Below are positions 7,523 to 15,507 of a stretch of 30,889 bases of DNA, one piece after another (position 1 is the first letter of the stretch; every line of letters starts with the position of its first letter). The notes under the pieces are model-generated. The model searched no databases. It saw only the letters and a program-made list of their open reading frames with translations, and was not told where the DNA came from. This stretch comes from a virus. The stretch spans positions 1 through 30,889 of the IMG/VR virus record IMGVR_UViG_3300000116_004747. The stretch is one strand, 5' to 3'. The translations under genes and the position numbers were made by a program.

Positions 7523-9034
7523 ATGAGCGAACTTGTCATTACAAACATCGACGCGGTTAACATTCATATTGAATGTGACAAAAGCACCGCTAAAGAACTT
7601 TCGGATTTCTTTACATTCAAAGTTCCCGGTCACGAGTATATGCCTGCCTTTCGCAACAAACTCTGGGACGGTCAGATTAAACTATACAACATATACAAGC
7701 AAACCATATACACTGGGTTGTATGATTACGTCGTTAAATTTGCCAGAGATAGAAACTACAAGATAATAGAACCAGAACCAATCATATCCAAGGGTTCGGT
7801 AAAAGAAGAACACATTCAAAAGTTTATAAACGAACACCTGAAACCAGTTGCAGGTGGTAGTTCTATTGAAGCACACCAACATCAAATCGAAGCGGTCACC
7901 CACGCTATCAATAATGATCGGTGTCTTCTTCTATCTCCGACAGGATCTGGTAAGAGTCTAATCATTTATGCACTGGTTCGGTATTACCTTGACATAATTC
8001 CACCAGACAAAAAAGTTCTGATCATTGTTCCTACTACATCTCTAGTTCGTCAGATGCTTTCTGATTTTGCTGAGTACTCATCTAAAGACAAGTGGAAAGC
8101 AGAGAAAAACTGCCATTGTGTCTTTGCAGGTAAAGATAAATTGTCCAGCAAGAGAGTGATCATCTCCACATGGCAAAGCATCTACAAACTTGGGTACGAA
8201 TACTTCTCTAACTTCCATGCTGCATTTGGTGATGAGTGTCACTTGTTTAAGTCAAAGTCACTTACCACTCTGATGACAAAATTGCTAGAGTGTCCATACA
8301 GAATAGGCACGACAGGAACCCTAGACGATTCACTTACACATAAACTTGTAATTGAAGGTTTGTTTGGTAGAGTACAACATGTCACCACTACCAAGAAATT
8401 GATGAACAAGGATCTTCTGTCTAAACTAAAAATCGATTGTCTTCTTCTTAACTACCCAGAGAAGGTACGTCAAGAAAATAAAAAGATGAAGTACCAAGAC
8501 GAAATCGACTGGATCGTAACGAACGAAAATAGAAACAATTTCATATCCGATCTCAGTGTAAATCTAAAAGGAAATACACTTGTCCTGTTTCAGTATGTGG
8601 AGAAGCATGGTAAGCCTCTCTTTGAATCTATACAGAAAAAAGCAGGAGACGGCAGAGATGTATTTTTTGTTTTTGGTGGAACCGATGTCGAACTTAGAGA
8701 AGAGATCAGGAAGATCACAGAAAAGAAAGACAATGCAATCATTGTCGCTTCTTACGGAACCTTCAGTACTGGTATCTCAATTAGGCGACTTCATAACATC
8801 ATATTCGCATCACCGTCGAAGAGTAGGATTAGAATCCTACAAAGCATAGGTAGACAGTTGCGTAAATCCGAACATAAAGATGTGGCAAAACTATATGACA
8901 TTGCAGATGATATACACTGGAAGTCGTACAAGAACCACACATTGAACCACTTTGAGAGAAGATTAAAAATTTATCAATCAGAGGGATTTGAATTTAAACA
9001 AATCTCCCTACATATAAAAGGGAATCAATTATGA
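7523..9034 (+). CDS. uvsW: UvsW-like DNA/RNA helicase
   Basis: 503 residues, matching T4 UvsW in length. It is a superfamily 2 helicase that unwinds R-loops and branched DNA and drives the switch from origin- to recombination-dependent replication. Visible motifs are Walker A SPTGSGKS (138-145), the DExH box DECH (237-240), motif III-like GTTGTL, and the motif VI region QSIGRQLRKSEH. The N-terminal DNA-binding part includes PAFRNKLWDGQIKLYN, a UvsW hallmark. Six bases before the ATG is CATAAATATTGTA, which may be a variant late box (see findings). The gene overlaps the next start by four bases. Confidence 0.95.
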   Translation: MSELVITNIDAVNIHIECDKSTAKELSDFFTFKVPGHEYMPAFRNKLWDGQIKLYNIYKQTIYTGLYDYVVKFARDRNYKIIEPEPIISKGSVKEEHIQKFINEHLKPVAGGSSIEAHQHQIEAVTHAINNDRCLLLSPTGSGKSLIIYALVRYYLDIIPPDKKVLIIVPTTSLVRQMLSDFAEYSSKDKWKAEKNCHCVFAGKDKLSSKRVIISTWQSIYKLGYEYFSNFHAAFGDECHLFKSKSLTTLMTKLLECPYRIGTTGTLDDSLTHKLVIEGLFGRVQHVTTTKKLMNKDLLSKLKIDCLLLNYPEKVRQENKKMKYQDEIDWIVTNENRNNFISDLSVNLKGNTLVLFQYVEKHGKPLFESIQKKAGDGRDVFFVFGGTDVELREEIRKITEKKDNAIIVASYGTFSTGISIRRLHNIIFASPSKSRIRILQSIGRQLRKSEHKDVAKLYDIADDIHWKSYKNHTLNHFERRLKIYQSEGFEFKQISLHIKGNQL

Positions 9035-9621
9035 ATGATAAGACATTATATCGAATCATAAATCTTTCTAGCGGAGACAATCTAATTGCACAAGTCACCG
9101 AATCAGCGACAAAAGCAATTACTGTTTACAGACCTTTTCAAATGAAGGTAATTACCCTTCTTGATGAAGGAGGACCGCTTTCAGTGTCGTTCAGAAAAGA
9201 GGCATTGATATTCAGAAACTGGTTAGAATTTTCTACAGATCAAAAAGTTACAATTCCTAGAGACAAAGTAATTTCGATTACTCATCCTAATGACATGGTA
9301 AGTAGCCTGTATGATCAGGAAAAAGAAAAAGAAGACAATCCAAAATTTATGGACGATCTTCTAGAGAAATTAAAAAAGCATGATCTCAGAGAAGATTTAG
9401 AAGATATACTAGATGAAGCAGAAGAAGAATTATCAATCTCTCTTGAAGACATAGATATAGATGAAGTAATAGAAAATGTTACAGTAGAAATTGATCCTGA
9501 AGATATACGAGATATTGTTCATAAGATGCTAGAAGATTCTAAAAACATTCGTCCAATCGAACATGAACAAGAAGATATCGATATCGATTCAGATCAAGAT
9601 GATGATATGTTTGGTTGGTAA
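9031..9621 (+). CDS. Acidic protein with a small beta-rich N-terminus, uvsW-gene 55 interval
   Basis: 196 residues, starting within the uvsW stop (ATGA). The first 90 residues (RIINLSSGDNLIAQVTE, ITVYRPFQMKVI, SFRKEALIFRNWLEFS, VTIPRDKVISITHP) look like an Sm/LSm-type small beta barrel. The remaining 100 residues are very acidic and helical (EDILDEAEEELSISLEDIDI and similar). The protein ends DQDDDMFGW. This recalls the hydrophobic-after-acidic tails by which T4-group proteins bind the sliding clamp, such as the DNA polymerase C-terminus. Its position before the late sigma gene would suit a transcription role, but no homology to gp33 can be shown by eye. Confidence 0.82.
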   Translation: MNDKTLYRIINLSSGDNLIAQVTESATKAITVYRPFQMKVITLLDEGGPLSVSFRKEALIFRNWLEFSTDQKVTIPRDKVISITHPNDMVSSLYDQEKEKEDNPKFMDDLLEKLKKHDLREDLEDILDEAEEELSISLEDIDIDEVIENVTVEIDPEDIRDIVHKMLEDSKNIRPIEHEQEDIDIDSDQDDDMFGW

Positions 9622-9688
9622 TTAATACTATTCTATTAACCGGACAAAGTAATTATAACACTATTTTAAAAGTCGTCAAGAAAAACAT

Positions 9689-9716
9689 TTGACTTTCGTG
9701 AAAAAAAAGGTATAAT
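9689..9716 (+). promoter_or_regulatory. Sigma70-type promoter for gene 55 (leaderless geometry)
   Basis: TTGACT (9689-9694), a 16-base spacer, and a perfect TATAAT (9711-9716). Six bases later comes the ATG at 9723, so +1 would be the A of the start codon. The preceding gap of about 70 bases after the upstream stop holds no other recognisable element. Host-type transcription of the late sigma factor gene fits the regulatory order early or middle, then late. Confidence 0.88.
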
Positions 9717-9722
9717 ATAGTC

Positions 9723-10328
9723 ATGAGCAAAAAAGACAAAAAAGATACATCTACGCATTATGTGAACAACAAAGAATTCTTTGAGGCAATGAAAGAATGG
9801 AAAATAGTTGTTCGAGAATACGAAGAGGCGGATGATGGTAAACCCCCAGTGACTGACTATATTGGGGAGTGTTTTCTTAAGATTGCAGAGCATCTTTCAT
9901 ATAGGCCTAACTTCATCAATTATCCATATAGAGAAGAGATGGTAGGAGATGGGATTGAAAACTGTTTAATGTACGCTACCAATTTCGATCCAGATAAGTC
10001 AGACAACCCATTCTCGTATTTTACTCAGATAATTTATTATGCTTTCCTTCGGCGAATACAGAAGGAAAAGAAACAAGACTATGTTAAATATAGGTGCTTT
10101 GAAATTATGGATCAAAACGGAGTAATTCCCGAAGATTTCAAAAGACAAATACAAGATAAGTTCGATACGGCACAAAATCCATATGCTAGTATGTTGAAAC
10201 TTACTGATAATGATATAGATAATTTTACTCCTAAGAAGAAGAAGAAAAAGAGTAAAAAGAAAACCACTACCAATTTAGATTCTGTTCTTGAAGAGGAACC
10301 CCCAAGTGAAGATAGCAGTAATAAATGA
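9723..10328 (+). CDS. 55: Late-transcription sigma factor, gp55-like
   Basis: 201 residues (T4 gp55 is 185). This protein directs host RNA polymerase to TATAAATA late promoters. The central region carries the sigma region 2-like segment: YIGECFLKIAEHLSYRPNF, YREEMVGDGIENCLMYATNF and NPFSYFTQIIYYAFLRRIQ (about 83-120). The C-terminus has a very Lys-rich stretch (KKKKKKSKKK, about 172-181) and an acidic end (LEEEPPSEDSSNK) without an obvious hydrophobic clamp-binding motif. The gene has its own host-type promoter. Its 3' end overlaps gene 47 by 23 bases, and the Glu-Glu-coding bases double as the gene 47 ribosome site. Confidence 0.93.
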   Translation: MSKKDKKDTSTHYVNNKEFFEAMKEWKIVVREYEEADDGKPPVTDYIGECFLKIAEHLSYRPNFINYPYREEMVGDGIENCLMYATNFDPDKSDNPFSYFTQIIYYAFLRRIQKEKKQDYVKYRCFEIMDQNGVIPEDFKRQIQDKFDTAQNPYASMLKLTDNDIDNFTPKKKKKKSKKKTTTNLDSVLEEEPPSEDSSNK

Positions 10329-11358
10329 TACGCACTTCGGTGCAAGAGGCGACTCTCAACTTTTCTTTGATCACTTTATGAAATTCTTTGATGATGTTTT
10401 CTTTCCGTACGTAAATGAAAATAATATCAAGACAGTGATTCATGCCGGTGATCTTATGGACAGACGAAAGTTTGTTAACTTTAGTATACTGAATCAAGTT
10501 CGTTCTAGAATCATGGACAGACTAAAGGCTGAAGGAATACAAATGCACTGTATCCTTGGTAACCATGATGTCTATTATAGAAATACAAATGCAATAAATT
10601 CAATACGAGAACTTTTCAATGATGATTTGGTTCTATATGAAGAACCTACCGTAGTAAATTTTGACGGTTTAGATATTGCACTTCTCCCGTGGGTAAGCAA
10701 AGACACCGTGGATCAAAGTGTTGAATTTATTAAGACCGCACCAGCACCAATACTATTCGGACACCTAGAACTTGAAGGTTATGAAGTAATGCGAGGTGTT
10801 AATTTTAATGGTGGCGGAATCGATCCCGCAATTTTTAATAAATACGAAAAGGTATTCTCTGGACACTTCCATTGTCGCCAAGAAAAAGGCAACATCTATT
10901 ACATGGGAACCCAGTATCAAATCACCTTCTCTGATCTAAACGAAAATAAAGGCTTTCATGTGTTTGATACAGACACCCGAGAAATGGAATTCATCGAAAA
11001 CCCATATAAGATGTTCCACACTCTACAATATGATGACTCCGATGGTCCAATAGAGGCGGATAGTTTGAATAAACTGGATTACCTAAAGGATTCATATGTC
11101 AAACTGTTCGTGGAAAATAAGAAACACCCATACAGTTTCGACCGATATATGGATAAGTTGTATGAGGTAGGCGTTTCTAAGATTACCGTCGTTGAAGATT
11201 TTGAAGAATCTTCATGGACTAAGAAAGAAATACTTGACTTAGCGCAAGATACTGTTACAATTATAAATAACGAAATAGATTCTATCGAAGAGGTTGAAGA
11301 CAAAGATAAAATGAAACGCCTGATTAAAGATTTATATATGGAAAGTCTGTCCCTATGA
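10306..11358 (+). CDS. 47: Recombination nuclease subunit, gp47-like (Mre11/SbcD family)
   Basis: 350 residues from GTG 10306, chosen because AGAGGA at 10292-10297 lies 8 bases upstream and the family begins directly with the first metal motif; a TTG at 10288 in frame is less suitable. Calcineurin-like phosphoesterase motifs are intact: NDTHFG (Asp8, His10), AGDLMDRR (Asp49), LGNHDVY (Asn86-Asp88), FGHLELEGYE and FSGHFHCRQ. With gp46 it forms the phage Mre11-Rad50-type complex that resects DNA ends for recombination-dependent replication. T4 gp47 is 339 residues. Confidence 0.95.
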   Translation: MKIAVINDTHFGARGDSQLFFDHFMKFFDDVFFPYVNENNIKTVIHAGDLMDRRKFVNFSILNQVRSRIMDRLKAEGIQMHCILGNHDVYYRNTNAINSIRELFNDDLVLYEEPTVVNFDGLDIALLPWVSKDTVDQSVEFIKTAPAPILFGHLELEGYEVMRGVNFNGGGIDPAIFNKYEKVFSGHFHCRQEKGNIYYMGTQYQITFSDLNENKGFHVFDTDTREMEFIENPYKMFHTLQYDDSDGPIEADSLNKLDYLKDSYVKLFVENKKHPYSFDRYMDKLYEVGVSKITVVEDFEESSWTKKEILDLAQDTVTIINNEIDSIEEVEDKDKMKRLIKDLYMESLSL

Positions 11359-11822
11359 ACATTTTTGTACTTGATGAAAACCCAGTGATCGCCGCAAACT
11401 ATGCATGTGACAAACATGTAGTAAAAATGATTCTAGAATCTGCACAGATGTTGTGTGCTGTTCAACCAGAAGGTACTGCACCATACAAGCGTTCATTTTA
11501 TAACCACCCATGTACCAAGTGGGTTCGTGCATCCACAGAAAACTATGAATGGTTGATTGATCATGCAATGGGGCTGTGTTCAGAATATACAAGACGATAT
11601 GATAAAGTACATAAGTCCCAAAAAGTAATTGAGTGGTGTAATGCAAACCGACCAGAACTACCAACTGGAAGTCTAACAGAACATCCTAAGTGTATGCCTG
11701 ATCATTGTAAGACTGAATCTGTCGTAGAATCATATAGGCAGTACTACGTCATAGAAAAGTCATACTTCGCACAATGGAAAGATGGGAATATTCCAGAGTG
11801 GTATTTGGAGAAAACGGTTTGA
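11355..11822 (+). CDS. Small protein resembling phage-annotated pyrimidine-dimer glycosylase family
   Basis: 155 residues, start overlapping the gene 47 stop (ATGA). The sequence MNIFVLDENPVIAANYACDK and following HVVKMILESAQMLC is a pattern I associate with small proteins of marine T4-like phages that are often labelled pyrimidine dimer DNA glycosylase; it is not obviously similar to T4 endonuclease V (DenV). Several conserved His, Cys and Trp residues (NHPCTKWVRAS, ENYEWLIDHAM) point to a compact enzyme or binding domain. Lying between genes 47 and 46, a DNA repair role is plausible. Function is uncertain. Its end overlaps the gene 46 start by four bases. Confidence 0.7.
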   Translation: MNIFVLDENPVIAANYACDKHVVKMILESAQMLCAVQPEGTAPYKRSFYNHPCTKWVRASTENYEWLIDHAMGLCSEYTRRYDKVHKSQKVIEWCNANRPELPTGSLTEHPKCMPDHCKTESVVESYRQYYVIEKSYFAQWKDGNIPEWYLEKTV

Positions 11823-13531
11823 TAATATTCCAAAAACTAAGTTGGAAGAATTTCCTATCAACAGGAAATCACAAAACTACATTGGATTTTACCAGACATA
11901 ATAACACTCTGGTTTCTGGTGATAATGGAGCCGGTAAATCTACGATGTTGGACGCACTTACCTTTGCATTGTTTGGTAAGTCTTTTCGTGGTATTAAGAT
12001 TCCGCAACTCATCAATACAATCAACGAGAAAGAATGTGAAGTAGAAATTACATTCAAAGTGGGAAGTGATGAGTATAGAGTATTCCGTAGCATTAAACCA
12101 AAGAAGTTTGAGATATACAAAAATGGAGATCTCTTAGATCAAGACTCTAAGACTAGGGATTATCAAAAGATACTAGAAGAACAAATTCTTAAGATGACAT
12201 ACAAGTCTTTTTGTCAGGTAGTAATTCTTGGTTCTTCTAATTACGTCCCCTTCATGCAACTCAGCACAACAGACAGAAGACTTGTTGTAGAAAACCTATT
12301 AGACATTGATGTTTTTTCTGTGATGAACACTCTTGTTCGTGCGAGACTTCAGATGACAAAGGAATATGTCAAGGACATTGATACAAAAATAGAGATAGCA
12401 AAGAGCAAGGTAGACGAAAAGCAAAAGTTAATCAACACTCTAGAAAAGAAATCAAGCGACTCTGTAGAAAAATACGAACTTGAAATTGAAGAATCAAAGA
12501 AGCAGATAGAAGATTTAGAATCAGAAATTAAGGAACTGCAATCTAAAGTTGTAAAACTTAGGCAGAAAATTAAAGATGTAGATGTGGTTCCTAAATCTCT
12601 AATAAAGATGGAAACGCTGGAAGGACAATTGAAGTCCAAGATAAAGGGTATAACAAAAAATGCCAAGTTCTATGAAGACAACGATACATGTCCCTCATGC
12701 AAACAAAATATCCAAGAACACCACAAGAAAAATGTGTGGGAAGAGATGCTACAAGAACAAGAAGAAATTCAAAACGCAATCCTTGATCTCAACTCTAAAG
12801 TTAAAGACACAGAAAAGAGATTAGGTGAAATCAACTCTGTTGTTGAGGATATTAATAAACTAGAAAAAGGCATATCACATAAGCAGAACCAAATCAGCGT
12901 ATCTTCACAGTACACAAGAAAGATTCAAAACGATATTGATTCTATTCTTACTGAAGGTTCTGGGGTACAAGAATCAAAGGACGAATTGCAGCAATTACTA
13001 GGAGAGGGTAAGGTTCATGTTGAGAGAAGAAAAGAACTCATAGAAGACAAACATTACCTTGCAATTGCATCTACCTTGTTAAAGGACAGTGGTATAAAAT
13101 CAAAGATCATCAAGCACTACTTACCAATCATGAATAAGTTGATTAATAAGTATCTTGCGGATATGGATTTCTTCTGTCAATTCAATCTAGATGAAAACTT
13201 TAACGAGACAATCAAGAGTCGTCATCGTGACGAGTTCTCATACCACAGTTTCAGTGAAGGTGAGCGATTGCGTATCGACCTATCTCTTCTTCTTGCATGG
13301 CGTGAAATTGCACGACTCAAGAATAGTGTAAACTGTAACCTGTTGATTCTTGATGAAGTATTTGATTCAAGTCTCGACGCAGTTGGTACTGAAGAGTTTT
13401 TGAAACTCTTAACATCATTCGGAAGTCGTGCTAATATATTTGTAATTAGTCACAAGTCTGATACGATGACGGATAAGTTTCAGAATCATATCGTCTTCCA
13501 GAAGAAAAATAACTTCAGTGGGATAAAGTGA
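11819..13531 (+). CDS. 46: Recombination nuclease ATPase subunit, gp46-like (Rad50/SbcC family)
   Basis: 570 residues from TTG 11819, chosen because GGAGAA at 11807-11812 sits six bases upstream and translation then reads MIIFQKLSWKNFLSTG, the usual family start; an in-frame ATG at 11774 would add 15 unrelated residues. T4 gp46 is 560. Walker A is GDNGAGKS (34-41). Coiled-coil arms surround a zinc hook CPSC (291-294). The ABC signature is FSEGERLRIDLSLLL, and Walker B is NLLILDEVFDSSLD. It works with gp47 in end resection. Confidence 0.95.
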   Translation: MIIFQKLSWKNFLSTGNHKTTLDFTRHNNTLVSGDNGAGKSTMLDALTFALFGKSFRGIKIPQLINTINEKECEVEITFKVGSDEYRVFRSIKPKKFEIYKNGDLLDQDSKTRDYQKILEEQILKMTYKSFCQVVILGSSNYVPFMQLSTTDRRLVVENLLDIDVFSVMNTLVRARLQMTKEYVKDIDTKIEIAKSKVDEKQKLINTLEKKSSDSVEKYELEIEESKKQIEDLESEIKELQSKVVKLRQKIKDVDVVPKSLIKMETLEGQLKSKIKGITKNAKFYEDNDTCPSCKQNIQEHHKKNVWEEMLQEQEEIQNAILDLNSKVKDTEKRLGEINSVVEDINKLEKGISHKQNQISVSSQYTRKIQNDIDSILTEGSGVQESKDELQQLLGEGKVHVERRKELIEDKHYLAIASTLLKDSGIKSKIIKHYLPIMNKLINKYLADMDFFCQFNLDENFNETIKSRHRDEFSYHSFSEGERLRIDLSLLLAWREIARLKNSVNCNLLILDEVFDSSLDAVGTEEFLKLLTSFGSRANIFVISHKSDTMTDKFQNHIVFQKKNNFSGIK

Positions 13532-13532
13532 T

Positions 13533-13940
13533 ATGTGTTTATTTGATAATGATGTAAAAGAAGAAACAAAAGAATGTACCAAGTGTAAAAAAGAATTACC
13601 TAAGTCAAACTTTGGTCCTTCTAGCGGGGGAGTTTATCTGCGGGGTGAGTGTAGGAAGTGCGCCCGTTCAGCAACAAAACTCGTCAAAGAACTAAGAGAG
13701 AAACAAAGCAAACCAAAAGAAACACACATCTGTCCCATATGCGAAAAAAATGTAACAGAGATACAAGGTAACTCGTGGTGCTTGGATCATGATCACAAAA
13801 CAAAAAAATTCAGAGGTTGGTTGTGTCATAAGTGCAACCGAGCCTTGGGAAACTTTGAAGATAATATTGAATTGCTTAAAAGAGCGATAGAGTATATAAA
13901 GAAAGATCGTAATGACGACACAAATCAAACCTTACTATGA
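13533..13940 (+). CDS. Recombination endonuclease VII-like protein (His-Me finger nuclease)
   Basis: 135 residues, starting two bases after the gene 46 stop. The core CPIC (67-70), CLDHDHKTKKFRGWLCHKC (83-101) and ALGNFEDNIELLKRAIEYI matches the T4 endonuclease VII (gp49) catalytic fold: two CxxC zinc pairs around the DHDH active site. T4 gp49 resolves branched DNA before packaging. A further CxxC pair precedes it (CTKC 15-18, CRKC 40-43), forming an N-terminal zinc ribbon not present in T4 gp49. It may be the gp49 functional counterpart next to gp46/47, or a free-standing nuclease of the same fold that acts as a selfish gene. The end overlaps the next gene by 29 bases. Confidence 0.85.
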   Translation: MCLFDNDVKEETKECTKCKKELPKSNFGPSSGGVYLRGECRKCARSATKLVKELREKQSKPKETHICPICEKNVTEIQGNSWCLDHDHKTKKFRGWLCHKCNRALGNFEDNIELLKRAIEYIKKDRNDDTNQTLL

Positions 13941-15507
13941 ACGCAATGAACATGTGATAAACTCACATATCAATTGCAACTTCGAAGATTTGCTCGATAT
14001 GACACCAGACGAATTTCGTGATTGGGTTATTGAAATGCGAAAGGTCGTAAAGGATGCATGGGATACCTATGGTTGTCCTCCGCGAACTGGAAAGAACGAA
14101 GAAGAGATCGTAGACGCATTCAATAAGATTGCAGAGTACCCTGTACACCAGTTCACACATACCGACGAGTTGTCTGATGTTGATGATGACATAATAATTA
14201 ACAAGTCTCGTATGGCAGTTGAAGTAGATCAATGGTTTTCTAATATGTTCAAGACTAGAATCAACTACACCGAAAAGGACAATGGTTATTCGATTTACGA
14301 CTTGGTTGCAGACGATGAAAAACTAGATCGTGTGGTGAAGGGTGCGATGCGTCACCTTCGTCGTGATTCTTTTTATACTCATGCGTTATCTGCAATTAAG
14401 CATGACAAGAAATATTCAATCGTTGATGTTTCGAGTGGTGATGAGTGGGTGAATGTCTTCTTTGAGAATCCAAAGATATTCAAAGGATATGACTTTCTAC
14501 TTGAGCAAATTAAGATACGAGAAGGCGTAAACTCTGGTTACTTTCAACTCGAACAAGATGATGTTCTGCAACTCACCAAAGAGCAAGTAGAAAGTTGGAG
14601 AGACATGATGTCATATAGACATCACTCTACCTTTGATATCAATGATATGCCAGATGATAAGGTATACGCCATTCGAATCTACAAGACAGGACGAAAGGTT
14701 TTCCCTGCGGGATTTAAATCTTTTCGTATCGGGTACATTCAACCTGCTGTAAACTTCCCACCAATGACTGCTAAATACTTATATGAGAGGTTTACAGATG
14801 ACATCAAAGAACAAGAACGAATCGTTATCTATGATCCATCGAGCGGCTGGGGTGGTAGAATACTTGGTGCTATGGGTATTAGGGATGATCGTAGGATTCA
14901 TTATGTGGGTACTGATCCTAATCCTGACAATCTTCTTGATGATGGTAGTTATAGCAAGTATGAGTCTCTTGCCAATTTTTATAATACCAAGACTTATAGA
15001 GGAAATCCATTCTTTTCCGAAACAAACACGTTTGAGGTTTTTCACGAAGGATCAGAAGTAATACATCTCAACAAGGACTTTCAGAAGTATAAGAACAGTC
15101 TCGACTTGGTGTTTACTTCTCCTCCATACTTTAACCGAGAAGCATACTCCGAAGACGACAACCAGTCGTATAAAAAGTTTAACTCCTACGAATCTTGGAG
15201 GCATGGGTTTTTACGTCCTACTTTAGAAACTTGTGTTGAGTATCTAAAGGAAGAAAGATACCTTCTTTGGAACATTGCAGATCTTCTTGTGGGTGGAAAC
15301 TATCTACCGCTAGAGAAAGACAGCAAAGACATTCTAGAATCTTTGGGTATGGAATATAAGTATACACTAAAGATGGCACTAGAGGGTATGCCTGGAAAGA
15401 ATAGAATTGGTGAAGACGGAAAACCAACTTGTAAAAATTTCTGTCAAGTAGATGGTAAGTATTTAAAGTACGAACCTGTATTTGTATTTTGGAAACCAAA
15501 ACAATGA
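13912..15507 (+). CDS. DNA amino-methyltransferase (N4-cytosine or N6-adenine type)
   Basis: 531 residues, starting inside the preceding nuclease gene. The C-terminal half is a class I methyltransferase: the SAM-binding motif DPSSGWGGRILGA (308-320), acidic strand VGTDPNPDN (332-340), and catalytic motif IV TSPPYFNRE (402-410), in that order. SPPY, rather than DPPY, is commonest in N4-cytosine enzymes but also occurs in N6-adenine ones. The 300-residue N-terminal part is unlike a standard target-recognition domain and has an unknown role. No restriction endonuclease partner is visible, so it is an orphan that may protect phage DNA from host restriction. It ends in an ATGA overlap with the next gene. 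Confidence 0.88.
   Translation: MTTQIKPYYERNEHVINSHINCNFEDLLDMTPDEFRDWVIEMRKVVKDAWDTYGCPPRTGKNEEEIVDAFNKIAEYPVHQFTHTDELSDVDDDIIINKSRMAVEVDQWFSNMFKTRINYTEKDNGYSIYDLVADDEKLDRVVKGAMRHLRRDSFYTHALSAIKHDKKYSIVDVSSGDEWVNVFFENPKIFKGYDFLLEQIKIREGVNSGYFQLEQDDVLQLTKEQVESWRDMMSYRHHSTFDINDMPDDKVYAIRIYKTGRKVFPAGFKSFRIGYIQPAVNFPPMTAKYLYERFTDDIKEQERIVIYDPSSGWGGRILGAMGIRDDRRIHYVGTDPNPDNLLDDGSYSKYESLANFYNTKTYRGNPFFSETNTFEVFHEGSEVIHLNKDFQKYKNSLDLVFTSPPYFNREAYSEDDNQSYKKFNSYESWRHGFLRPTLETCVEYLKEERYLLWNIADLLVGGNYLPLEKDSKDILESLGMEYKYTLKMALEGMPGKNRIGEDGKPTCKNFCQVDGKYLKYEPVFVFWKPKQ

Noticed and set aside
11262-11269. Exact TATAAATA inside gene 47
   Set aside because: It lies in coding sequence (Ile-Ile-Asn-Asn codons) about 85 bases before the next gene, with no terminator or gap. 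One or two such octamers are expected by chance in this AT-rich window.
11774-11818. ATG start for gp46 at 11774
   Set aside because: It adds 15 residues unlike the family and has no ribosome site. The TTG at 11819 has GGAGAA six bases upstream and gives the usual gp46 N-terminus.
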